A stretch of 64,000 bases of DNA from G963668655 sp963668655 (GTDB lineage: Bacteria > Myxococcota_A > SURF-8). This document shows positions 37,318 to 45,527 of the stretch, one piece after another (within the stretch, counting starts at the first letter, position 1; every line of letters starts with the position of its first letter). The position numbers and the translations under genes were made by a program. The stretch spans positions 496,001 to 560,000 of the forward strand of contig CAXXPQ010000001.1 in assembly GCA_963668655.2 (NCBI GenBank), in the 5' to 3' direction. The notes below the pieces were generated by a model that saw only the letters and a list, made by a program, of their open reading frames with translations, ran no database searches and had not been told where the DNA came from.

Positions 37318-40300
37318 TCACGGACCTCGATCGGTAATTGAATGGTAAACGTGGTTCCTTTGCCCGGTTCGGTCTCGAAGGTCAGATTGCCCTTGTGCTT
37401 ATCCACGATCAGCGAACGGCTGATGGCCAATCCCTGACCGCTGCCGACCCCGACTTTCTTGGTCGTGAAGAAAGGATCGAAGATCCGGTTCCGGATTTCC
37501 TCCGGAATGCCGCTGCCTGTATCGGAAACGGCGATCTCCACGAATTCTCCCCTGTCCCGCGTGCGGATGGTGATGACGCCGGTGTCCGCCGCATCCTCCA
37601 GATTTCCCTCGATGGCGTGAGCCGCGTTGACGATCAGGTTGATGAGAACCTGATTGATTTCGCCTCGGTGACAGGGAACGAGGGGAATGTCGCCCAAATC
37701 ATAGTTAACGGTGGCGACGTATTTGTATTCGTTGGTGGCCACCGTCACGGTGGTCTCCACGAGCTGGTTCAGGTCCGAAAGCTCCATTTCCGAGGAGTCG
37801 GGGTGGGCGAACTCCTTCATCGCGCGGACGATGGTGGTCACCCGATCCACCCCGCGCTTGATCCGATCGAACGCTTTGGGAACCTCATCGAAATGGAATT
37901 CGATATCTGCTTCTTCCTGCAACTCGCTCTCTTTTTCGAAAGGATCCAGATCGGCTTTACCGCCGGAGATATCCTGAAGCAGGCCGTGATAACCAAGGAA
38001 CATGCTCTTGATATCGTTGCAGGCGTCTTCAAGATAGTAGATGCTGTCTCCCACGAACTGGATGGGCGTGTTGATTTCGTGGGCGATGCCGGCGGCGAGC
38101 TGACCGATGGATTCGAGTTTCTGCGCCTGGCGCAACTCCATCTCCATGCGATGTTTGTCCGTCAGATCCCGTACGACGCCCTGGACCAGGGTGCGGTCGT
38201 TCAGGTGCATGGGACTCAGCAGAACGTCGGCGGGAAAGACAGCGCCTCCCCTTTTCTTGTGCGTCCATTCGAAGTTCGCCTTGCCCTCGCGAATGGCGGT
38301 ATCGATATATTCCATTTTGGCGACGCTGGCGGGTTGGCCGTTGGGCTGAACCGGCGCGGACAGATCCTCGACGCTCAACGACACGAATTCCTCCCGGGTC
38401 TCCGTTTCGAACATCTCCAGGGCGGTGCGGTTGCAATCCACGATATTACCTTCCTCCAGAATGATGATAGCGTCCTTGGACATGTCGAAAATACTGCGGA
38501 ATTTCTCCTCGGACTGTCGAACCGCCAGTTCGTTTGCCTTCTGTCTGCGGATGTCCCGGGCGATGACCAGCACGGCGACGGGCTCGCCTTTCCGATTGTA
38601 GATCAGCGTGGCGCTGGTGGTGGTGGGAAACGAATCGCCGTTTTTGTCGATGTGCCCGACTTCGGCCACGGCCTTTCCGTCTGTGCGAACCTGCTCGATG
38701 AACGGCGCGGTCTCCACTTCGAACTGGTGGCGGGAATGGAAGAATTCCGGCTTCTTTCCGATGATCTCCTCGGTGGTGTATCCGTGCATCTCCGCCCAGG
38801 CCTGGTTGGTGAATTCGATTTCCATTTGGGTATTCACGATAATCATGCCGTCCAGCGACTGCTCGAAAGCCGCCTTCAACCGGAACAGGAATTCCTCCTG
38901 TCTCCGTTTCGCGGTGATATCTTTTTCGATCAGGATATACAGGGGCCGCTTAATACCGGCGGATTGAATGGGCGTGATGCTCAGATCCAGCTGCACCGCC
39001 GGATCATCGGAAGATTCCAGCGTGATCTCTCCTCTCCAGATTTCTTTTTTTCGAAGAAGATCTTCCTTGTTCAGGATTATCGTGTTTTCATCATTGAAGA
39101 TCGGATGCCGGGCGCCGATCAACTCCTTTTTCGTTTTCTCGAAAAGCTCCTCCTCCGCCTGGTTGGCGAAAATCACGTTGCTTTCATCATCGAGGATGGA
39201 AATGCCGTCCGCTGCGGAGTCGATGGCGATTTGAACCAGCTGCAGTTCCTCGTTGACCTGCATCAGTTCGGCGGTGCGCTCCTCCACCAGTTTATCCAGC
39301 CGATCCCTGTGCGCCTCCAGTTCCCGCATGATTTGCATTCGTTCGGTCACGTCGCGGATGGAGAGAATGCAGATTCTGGACTCGCCCTTGTGCGTATCCA
39401 TGTCCAGCATGGAAAGATGGAGCGACAGGCAAATATAATTGCCGCCTTCATCCGTCCACTTTGCGGAAAACGAATGATTCTCCCCGGCGATGAACGTCTC
39501 AATGGGCAAAACCAAAGGAGCGTTGCCATCGAAATTTTCCAGGGGGAGCAGATCCGGCAACAATTTTCCGACGGCCTCCTGTTGGTCCAGGCCGAGCATG
39601 CGTTCGGCCGTGGCGTTCATAAAAAGAACCCAATGATTGGCGTCGCACACGATGACGCCTTCTCCGATGTGGAAGAGAATCGAACGGGACCATTTCTCCA
39701 GCCGCTCCAGGTTCCGTTGCGCGAGTTCGCGCCGCAACTGGAGCCTTGCGGCCTGGACGCTGGTGAAGAGCGACAGGAGAATGACCACGCCTATGCCCAC
39801 CAGGAAATGGCGAATCATGCGATGTTGCAGGGATTGAATCTCGGCCCGTACGTCCTCCACGTAAACCCCGGTCCCGACGATCCACCCCCAGGGCTCGAAA
39901 AGGGAGATGTAGGAAATCTTCTCGGCGATCTTCGTGGGATCGTCGTTCAGTTGCCACATGTAATCTACAAAGCCATTTCCAGATTCACGGGCCTTCTTGA
40001 CAAACTCCTTGAATAGCGTTTTCCCCTTGATGTCCTTGACTTCCATGACATTCGTGTTTTCCATGGATTTGACGTAGGGATGCATCAGCATGATGCCGTG
40101 GATGTCGTTCACCCAGAAATAGTCTTTGTTTTGCTCTCCGAAATTCATTTTCCGTATGGTTTCGAGAGCGCCCCGTTTCGCTTCTTCTTCCTCCATTTCC
40201 CCGTTTTCGGACTTTTTGTAAAACCCCCGGATAACGCTATCGGCCAGTTGGACCTGGTTGCGGATCATTTCGCGTTTGCGGTTCAAGTTGGTCGCTTCGA

Positions 40301-40439
40301 ACTCGGGGAGCACGACGTATACACTGAGATAGAAAAACACGAAGACGATCGCCACGCCGGGAAGCATGAATTGGATGAAAAGCTTCAACCATAGTTTGGC
40401 CGTCCGTTCGATCATGGGTTTCTGATTGGGCGCGTCCAT
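37314..40439 (-). CDS. Cache-PAS sensor histidine kinase
   Basis: About 1041 residues from ATG 40439 (GGAG eight bases upstream); an ATG at 40502 is possible. A first membrane helix (residues about 15-38), a periplasmic sCache_2 sensor (KDYFWVNDIHGIMLMHPY, GWIVGTGVYVED) and a second helix are followed by a cytoplasmic chain of about four PAS domains. The histidine-box LAAGIAHEINTPIQF has its phospho-His near residue 787, and the ATPase motifs include NLIVNAAHAIEG and DTGSGIPEEIRNRIFDPFFT. It heads a block with three response regulators, which are likely phosphorylated by it. Cache domains of this type often bind small organic acids, fitting the neighbouring sdh genes, but this is inference. 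Confidence 0.92.
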   Translation of the reverse strand: MDAPNQKPMIERTAKLWLKLFIQFMLPGVAIVFVFFYLSVYVVLPEFEATNLNRKREMIRNQVQLADSVIRGFYKKSENGEMEEEEAKRGALETIRKMNFGEQNKDYFWVNDIHGIMLMHPYVKSMENTNVMEVKDIKGKTLFKEFVKKARESGNGFVDYMWQLNDDPTKIAEKISYISLFEPWGWIVGTGVYVEDVRAEIQSLQHRMIRHFLVGIGVVILLSLFTSVQAARLQLRRELAQRNLERLEKWSRSILFHIGEGVIVCDANHWVLFMNATAERMLGLDQQEAVGKLLPDLLPLENFDGNAPLVLPIETFIAGENHSFSAKWTDEGGNYICLSLHLSMLDMDTHKGESRICILSIRDVTERMQIMRELEAHRDRLDKLVEERTAELMQVNEELQLVQIAIDSAADGISILDDESNVIFANQAEEELFEKTKKELIGARHPIFNDENTIILNKEDLLRKKEIWRGEITLESSDDPAVQLDLSITPIQSAGIKRPLYILIEKDITAKRRQEEFLFRLKAAFEQSLDGMIIVNTQMEIEFTNQAWAEMHGYTTEEIIGKKPEFFHSRHQFEVETAPFIEQVRTDGKAVAEVGHIDKNGDSFPTTTSATLIYNRKGEPVAVLVIARDIRRQKANELAVRQSEEKFRSIFDMSKDAIIILEEGNIVDCNRTALEMFETETREEFVSLSVEDLSAPVQPNGQPASVAKMEYIDTAIREGKANFEWTHKKRGGAVFPADVLLSPMHLNDRTLVQGVVRDLTDKHRMEMELRQAQKLESIGQLAAGIAHEINTPIQFVGDSIYYLEDACNDIKSMFLGYHGLLQDISGGKADLDPFEKESELQEEADIEFHFDEVPKAFDRIKRGVDRVTTIVRAMKEFAHPDSSEMELSDLNQLVETTVTVATNEYKYVATVNYDLGDIPLVPCHRGEINQVLINLIVNAAHAIEGNLEDAADTGVITIRTRDRGEFVEIAVSDTGSGIPEEIRNRIFDPFFTTKKVGVGSGQGLAISRSLIVDKHKGNLTFETEPGKGTTFTIQLPIEVRE

Positions 40440-40550
40440 CGATATTACTCCGAAAATCCATCTGAAATGCCTCCAAACGGATTGCCCGTTTGCTGCAATC
40501 ATTAATCGTCTCCGATTCCGAACTCTTGAATAAAGTGTCCGAAACTTCTG

Positions 40551-40575
40551 TCACGCCATGGGAAATTCCTCCTTT
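40551..40575 (-). promoter_or_regulatory. Strong SD with two-codon ORF in frame with the histidine kinase
   Basis: On the minus strand AAAGGAGGAATTTCCC precedes ATG-GCG-TGA (ATG at 40559). The frame continues, past that TGA, into the kinase start at 40502/40439. It may be a minimal upstream ORF, or a nonsense mutation in a formerly longer gene. Confidence 0.4.
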
Positions 40576-40611
40576 GAAATCGTTGAAAAGAAAAAATGTT
40601 TCGGAATTCCC

Positions 40612-40640
40612 TTGACAGCATTCTTGTATTCAGGTAATTA
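40612..40640 (+). promoter_or_regulatory. Promoter of the Rrf2-octahaem operon
   Basis: Perfect TTGACA (40612-40617), 17-base spacer, TAATTA (40635-40640), about 34 bases before the ATG at 40674. The -10 region lies inside the inverted repeat described next. Confidence 0.6.
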
Positions 40641-40652
40641 AATACCAGAATA
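40627..40652 (+). promoter_or_regulatory. Probable Rrf2-type operator
   Basis: TATTCAGGTA, six bases, then TACCAGAATA: the arms match as an inverted repeat in nine of ten positions. It covers the -10 box and the expected transcript start of the Rrf2 gene, the classical position for autorepression. Confidence 0.65.
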
Positions 40653-40673
40653 GATGTTTTTGCGAGGTACCCC

Positions 40674-41180
40674 ATGTCCACGTTGATCCGCATGTCCGAA
40701 GCCACCGCCATCGCCCTGCACGCCCTGGCTTTTCTGGCCTCCTCCGGGGAAACGGTCAGCGCCACCCACCTGGCCGCGGCCTGCGGCGCCAGCGAGGCGC
40801 ACACCATGAAAGTCTGCCAGCGCCTGACCAAGGCGGGGATGCTCACGGCCCGGCGCGGCCCCGGCGGCGGATTCCACTTGGCCCGCCCGGCGGAGGACAT
40901 CCGTCTTTGCGACGTTTACAGCGTTTTCGACGGTCCCATGCAGAAAAGCCACTGCATGTTCGCCACGCCCGCCTGCGGCCAAAAACAGGCGATTGCCTGT
41001 ATATTTGGTGAAAAAATGGCCGATATTCAGGAACGAATCGTGCGGTATTTCGAGGAAACCCGGCTTTCCGACATCGCCGCCAACTGTCACCGGACCCTGC
41101 CGGGAGGTGAAACGGCCGCCTTCGGGAATCCGACCGATATCCAGAGCCCGGCATGGGCGAAACCAGGAGTCCGTTCATGA
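40674..41180 (+). CDS. Rrf2-family transcriptional regulator, probably Fe-S sensing
   Basis: Encodes 168 residues, normal for Rrf2/IscR/NsrR proteins. The winged helix-turn-helix is at residues 8-75 (ATHLAAACGASEAHTMKVCQ, RRGPGGGFHLA). Three Cys at about 94, 101 and 109 (HCMFATPACGQKQAIAC) match the cluster-binding loop of NsrR and IscR, so it likely senses nitric oxide, oxygen or redox state through a Fe-S cluster. It is the first gene of the octahaem cytochrome operon, coupled to it by ATGA, with an operator-like palindrome over its own promoter. Confidence 0.92.
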   Translation: MSTLIRMSEATAIALHALAFLASSGETVSATHLAAACGASEAHTMKVCQRLTKAGMLTARRGPGGGFHLARPAEDIRLCDVYSVFDGPMQKSHCMFATPACGQKQAIACIFGEKMADIQERIVRYFEETRLSDIAANCHRTLPGGETAAFGNPTDIQSPAWAKPGVRS

Positions 41181-42574
41181 GAAAACCCTTGACGAAAACT
41201 TCGCGAGTTCTTGCGGGAATGCTCGTTTTTCTGGCGTTTTCGGCGCTCGTCCACGCGGAGGAGGTCCAACGTCCGGAGAGTCGAAGCCACCTGGATCACG
41301 GAGCGTTTTTCGAAAAAGCCTTCACCTCCCCCGGAGAGGTGACGAAAGCCTGCCTGAAATGTCATGAAGAGGCGGCACGGGACGTCATGAAGACCGATCA
41401 TTTCCAGTGGCTGGGCCACCCGGTGGAAATCGAGGGGCACGAGGGCAAGCATCGCATCGGAAAAAAGAATCTCATCAACAACTTCTGCATCGGTATCGAG
41501 GGAAACTGGCCCTCCTGCACCAAGTGCCACGCCGGGTATGGATGGGCGGACGAAAACTTCGATTTTAAAAAAGAAGAAAACGTGGACTGCCTGGTCTGTC
41601 ACGAGCGAACCGGCGATTATCGCAAAGGAAAATCCGGTCTGCCCAAGGAAGGCACGGACCTTCTGGCCTCGGCGAAATCCGTGGGCTTTCCCCGCCGGGA
41701 GAATTGCGGCGTCTGCCATTTCTTCGGCGGCGGCGGTCTGGGTGTCAAGCACGGCGACCTGGACAACAGCTTGGAGAACTCCAGCGCGGACAACGACGTC
41801 CACATGGGACGGGAAAAATTCTACTGCGTGGACTGCCACAAGACCGTCAAGCACGACATCCAGGGCACGGCCTATTCGGTCAGCGTCAACGCGGACGACG
41901 GCATCGGCTGCACGGACTGCCATAAAAACGTGGCGCACAGGGACAAGCGCATCAATACACATCTAAGCGCCGTGGCCTGCCAGACCTGCCACATCCCGAA
42001 TTTCGCCAACCAGGTGCCCACCAAGATGGACTGGGACTGGTCGAAGGCGGGCGACGACTCCCGCCCGGACAATGTACACGAATACTTGAAAATCAAAGGA
42101 GAATTCAAGTACGAGCAGAGCGTCATCCCCGAATACGCCTGGTTCAACATGCGCACCGGCCGCTATCTGGTGGGCGATAAAATGAATCCGGACGAACCCA
42201 CCGTTCTGAATCGGCCCCTGGGATCCATCCGGGACAAAACGGCCAAGATCTGGCCGTTTAAAGTGCATCGCGGCAAGCAACCTTACGACAAGGTGAACAA
42301 AATGTTCATCCCGCCGCTCACCGCCGGGGAGGGCGGCTTCTGGTGGGAATTCGACTGGGCCAAGGCCCTGGAAATCGGGGCCAAACGCGCCGGGATTCCC
42401 TACAGCGGGCAATACGGTTTCGCGCCCACGGTGATGTACTGGCCGCTCTCCCACATGGTCACGCCGAAGGAAAAAGCCCTGGGCTGCACCGACTGCCACG
42501 GAAAGGACGGACGGATGGACTGGAAGACGCTGGGCTACGGCGTCGATCCCATGCGGACGGGGGGGCGGAAATGA
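41177..42574 (+). CDS. Octahaem c-type cytochrome, tetrathionate reductase (OTR) family
   Basis: About 465 residues from ATG 41177 (AGGAG upstream, ATGA overlap with the regulator). A signal peptide (VLAGMLVFLAFSALVHA) directs it to the periplasm. Eight CxxCH haem sites are present: CLKCH, CTKCH, CLVCH, CGVCH, CVDCH, CTDCH, CQTCH, CTDCH. Their number, spacing and segments such as NNFCIGIEGNWPSCTKCH fit the octahaem tetrathionate reductase family, whose members reduce tetrathionate and also nitrite or hydroxylamine in vitro. The natural substrate is uncertain. The next gene provides a membrane quinol link, and the YeeE genes suggest sulfur chemistry. Confidence 0.92.
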   Translation: MRKPLTKTSRVLAGMLVFLAFSALVHAEEVQRPESRSHLDHGAFFEKAFTSPGEVTKACLKCHEEAARDVMKTDHFQWLGHPVEIEGHEGKHRIGKKNLINNFCIGIEGNWPSCTKCHAGYGWADENFDFKKEENVDCLVCHERTGDYRKGKSGLPKEGTDLLASAKSVGFPRRENCGVCHFFGGGGLGVKHGDLDNSLENSSADNDVHMGREKFYCVDCHKTVKHDIQGTAYSVSVNADDGIGCTDCHKNVAHRDKRINTHLSAVACQTCHIPNFANQVPTKMDWDWSKAGDDSRPDNVHEYLKIKGEFKYEQSVIPEYAWFNMRTGRYLVGDKMNPDEPTVLNRPLGSIRDKTAKIWPFKVHRGKQPYDKVNKMFIPPLTAGEGGFWWEFDWAKALEIGAKRAGIPYSGQYGFAPTVMYWPLSHMVTPKEKALGCTDCHGKDGRMDWKTLGYGVDPMRTGGRK

Positions 42575-44973
42575 GAAAACCCATCGGAATCGCGCTGTTT
42601 TTTGTGTTGTTCTCGACGGTTCCGGCCTGGGCGTCGGATACGGCGCATGAATCGGCGCACGAAACGGAAAACACCGTCGCCGCCGAGCCGCATGCCGAAA
42701 ACACCGTCGCCCAACCGGCGGAAATCGCTGCGGAAACGGCGAAAAAAGAAGCTCCAGCCGCCCCCATCGTCGATCCGGAGGACGTTAACGTCATTCACCC
42801 GGTCTTTCCCCTGCTGGACGCAGCGGGTGAGAACGTCCGGGCAAGCGGCCGCCCCATGGACACCGGGAAAACCTGCGGAAACTGCCACGATACGGCCTTC
42901 ATTCAGGCCCACGACGACCACGCCGAGGTTGCCGAGGCCACCTGCATCCGCTGCCACTTCGAAAACGGCCGTCTGGAGCCTATGGAAACGGATTTCGACG
43001 ACAAGGGCAACCTCTTACGCTCCGCCCTGGGCCTTCACGCACCGAAGCCGGAAAACTGTGCCCAGTGCCACGGCCTCGTGCATGGCGGGCAGAAACCCTT
43101 AACGATTCCGGATGATTACGAAAGTGCGGTCCTGGAGATCGGACGGCCGCGCTACGATCGCACGCTTTTCACCGGAGAGATCCTCTCCGACAGAAAACGC
43201 GCCGAATCGTACCTCAACTTGGCCGCCAAGGACGCGCTCACCTATCCCTGGGACGTGCACGCCGGACGCATGGTGACCTGCACCGCCTGCCATTATTCGT
43301 CCAACAACCCGGAAAAGACGGAGATCAAGGACGACAGCCTGCCGTTTCTGCGCCGCGACCCCCGCCGATTGAGCATGGCTGAATACCTTTACCGGCCGGA
43401 TCATCGCCTGAAGGCCGCCGCCTGCACCGACTGCCACGATCCCATGGCCGCCCACGAAGAATTGCCCTACCGCGAGCGGCACATGGCGAAACTGGACTGC
43501 CTGAGCTGCCATGCCTCGCAAATGATGGGTCCGGCCCTGCGGAGTCTGGACGAAACCGTGGTCACGGCGGACGGAGCGCCGCTTTTGGACTATCGCGGTA
43601 TGGAGCGGGAGGACGGGCAAAACCTGAATGCCGCCTATATTACGGGCTACCGCCCCGCGCTCTTCGCCGACGGCGGCCCAAAGGATAAGCCTTTCGCGCC
43701 GTACAACCTGGTGACGCGCTACGCCTGGACCGACGAAAAAGGCGCGCCCGTTCCCTTTGCCACGGTGGAGAAGGCTTTTCTGGGAGAATCTGGCTATCAT
43801 GCCGACATTCTTAAGCTTTTCGACAAGAACGCGGACGGAAAGCTTTCCCGTGCGGAACTCCGGCTGGACGATGAAACAAAGATCGCGGGTGTACGCAAGC
43901 GCCTGGAATCCCTGGGGATCGAGCATCCCGTCATCTCCGGGACGGTGGAGCCTCACCGCATCCGTCACGGCGCGCTGGCCGGAGAGTGGGTTTCCCTGGA
44001 CTGCGCCGCCTGTCACGGTGAAAACAGCCGTATCGGCGAAAACGTCGTCCTTTCGAGCTATCGCATTCCGGGTGTCCGGCCGCGCATCGAGCCCGGCGTG
44101 GGCGGTCCGCTACTCATGGGATCCATCGTTTCCGAAGGCGATGGCTTACGCTACGAAGCCCACGACGGCGCGGGCGAACGCTACGTCCTCGGTCACGACC
44201 GCGCCCCCTGGAGCGACTCGCTGGGCTTCGCGCTCTTCGTGATGACCGCCATCGGCATCGGAGCGCACGGCGGACTGCGCATCCGCAGCCGCAAGAAACA
44301 CGCCGCCCACCACGCGGAGATGAAGCGTGTGCGCATGTATTCGCTTTACGAGCGCGTCTGGCACTGGCTCATGGCGCTTTCGATCCTGCTTCTGCTCGTG
44401 ACCGGCATCGAGATCCACTGGGTGGAAGGCCCCGCGTTCTTCGGTTTCGCCACGGCGGTGAACCTGCACAACGTCCTGGCCGGAATCCTGATCGCCAACG
44501 CCTTTCTGTCGCTCTTCTATCACCTGGTTTCCACGGACATCAAGCAGTTCATTCCGCGCCGGGAAACCTTTTTGCAGGACACCATCGCCCAGGCCAAGTA
44601 CTACATAAACGGGATTTTCGTGGGTGCGCCGCATCCCATGAGAAAGACGCCCGAGCGCAAGCTGAATCCGTTGCAGCAGGTGACCTATATGATGCTGCTG
44701 AACGTCCTTCTGCCCTTCCAGGTGCTCACCGGCGCGGCCATCTGGGCGGCGGGCTGGTGGCCCGGTTCGCTGGAGTCCGTGGGCGGGCTGGTCTGGATGA
44801 CGCCTTTGCATAACCTGGGGGCCTGGCTGTTAGCCTCCTTCGTCGTGACGCATGTCTATCTCACCACCACCGGGCACACCGTCTTCGCCAACATCGAAGC
44901 CATGATTACCGGCAACGAGGATATCGAGGCCGAAGCGGCGTCCCCGAACGAAAACAGCGAGGTTCGGAAATGA
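42571..44973 (+). CDS. Heptahaem cytochrome c - EF-hand - cytochrome b561-type fusion
   Basis: About 800 residues from ATG 42571, overlapping the previous stop as ATGA. Signal peptide (ALFFVLFSTVPAWAS), Ala/Glu-rich spacer, then seven CxxCH sites (CGNCH, CIRCH, CAQCH, CTACH, CTDCH, CLSCH near residues 100-315, and CAACH near 478). Between the sixth and seventh lies an EF-hand loop (DKNADGKLSRAEL, about residue 418). From about 560 a helix is followed by a four-helix b-type cytochrome (YERVWHWLMALSILLLLVTG, NLHNVLAGILIANAF, LLASFVVTHVYL) with His haem ligands. The protein should carry electrons from the quinol pool directly to periplasmic haems and on to the octahaem protein. Confidence 0.88.
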   Translation: MRKPIGIALFFVLFSTVPAWASDTAHESAHETENTVAAEPHAENTVAQPAEIAAETAKKEAPAAPIVDPEDVNVIHPVFPLLDAAGENVRASGRPMDTGKTCGNCHDTAFIQAHDDHAEVAEATCIRCHFENGRLEPMETDFDDKGNLLRSALGLHAPKPENCAQCHGLVHGGQKPLTIPDDYESAVLEIGRPRYDRTLFTGEILSDRKRAESYLNLAAKDALTYPWDVHAGRMVTCTACHYSSNNPEKTEIKDDSLPFLRRDPRRLSMAEYLYRPDHRLKAAACTDCHDPMAAHEELPYRERHMAKLDCLSCHASQMMGPALRSLDETVVTADGAPLLDYRGMEREDGQNLNAAYITGYRPALFADGGPKDKPFAPYNLVTRYAWTDEKGAPVPFATVEKAFLGESGYHADILKLFDKNADGKLSRAELRLDDETKIAGVRKRLESLGIEHPVISGTVEPHRIRHGALAGEWVSLDCAACHGENSRIGENVVLSSYRIPGVRPRIEPGVGGPLLMGSIVSEGDGLRYEAHDGAGERYVLGHDRAPWSDSLGFALFVMTAIGIGAHGGLRIRSRKKHAAHHAEMKRVRMYSLYERVWHWLMALSILLLLVTGIEIHWVEGPAFFGFATAVNLHNVLAGILIANAFLSLFYHLVSTDIKQFIPRRETFLQDTIAQAKYYINGIFVGAPHPMRKTPERKLNPLQQVTYMMLLNVLLPFQVLTGAAIWAAGWWPGSLESVGGLVWMTPLHNLGAWLLASFVVTHVYLTTTGHTVFANIEAMITGNEDIEAEAASPNENSEVRK

Positions 44974-45494
44974 ACACCAAAACCGAAACCCCCACGTACC
45001 TCAATCCCTACCTGGGCGGAACCCTTCTGGGCGTCGTTCTTTTTCTGGCGTTTTTCGTCACCGGAAACGGCCTGGGGGCCTCCGGCGGGCTGACCCATGT
45101 GGTCTCCGCCGTGCTGGACCTCTTCGCCTCCGGACATGTGGATCGCACGGCGTACTTCGCCAAGTTCGCGGGCGGCGGCAAGTCCCCCCTGGCGGACGGT
45201 TCCGTCTTCATGCTGGCGGGCACGTTTCTGGGCGGCGCGTTGTCCGGGCTTCTGCACAGGCGCTTCAAGCCGGAAATCCGCAAGGGCCCGCGCATCTCCA
45301 ACCCCACGCGGCTGGCCATGGCCTTCGCCGGAGGGGCCATCATGGGCTACGGCGCGCGGCTGGCGCGCGGCTGCACCTCGGGACAGGCGTTGAGCGGCGG
45401 GGCGGTGCTTTCGGTGGGAAGCTTCGCCTTCATGTTCGCCATTTTCGGCGCGGGTTACGCCGTGGCGTATTTCCTGCGCCGTTTCTGGAACTGA
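44970..45494 (+). CDS. YeeE/YedE-family transporter, first half
   Basis: Encodes 174 residues with about four membrane helices. ARGCTSGQALSGGAVLS carries the conserved Cys-containing motif of the YeeE/YedE (TsuA-like) family, which takes up thiosulfate or related sulfur compounds. Full-length members have two such halves in one chain of roughly 350 residues; here the second half is in the next gene. ATGA overlap with the cytochrome fusion shows it belongs to the redox operon. The split arrangement implies a heterodimer. Confidence 0.88.
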   Translation: MNTKTETPTYLNPYLGGTLLGVVLFLAFFVTGNGLGASGGLTHVVSAVLDLFASGHVDRTAYFAKFAGGGKSPLADGSVFMLAGTFLGGALSGLLHRRFKPEIRKGPRISNPTRLAMAFAGGAIMGYGARLARGCTSGQALSGGAVLSVGSFAFMFAIFGAGYAVAYFLRRFWN

Positions 45495-45527
45495 GCGAAC
45501 AACCGTTTTTTCACGGGAGAACGAACC

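Noticed and set aside
37338..40016. 892-residue plus-strand open frame
   Set aside because: Antisense to the Cache-PAS kinase, whose His-box and ATPase motifs are unambiguous.
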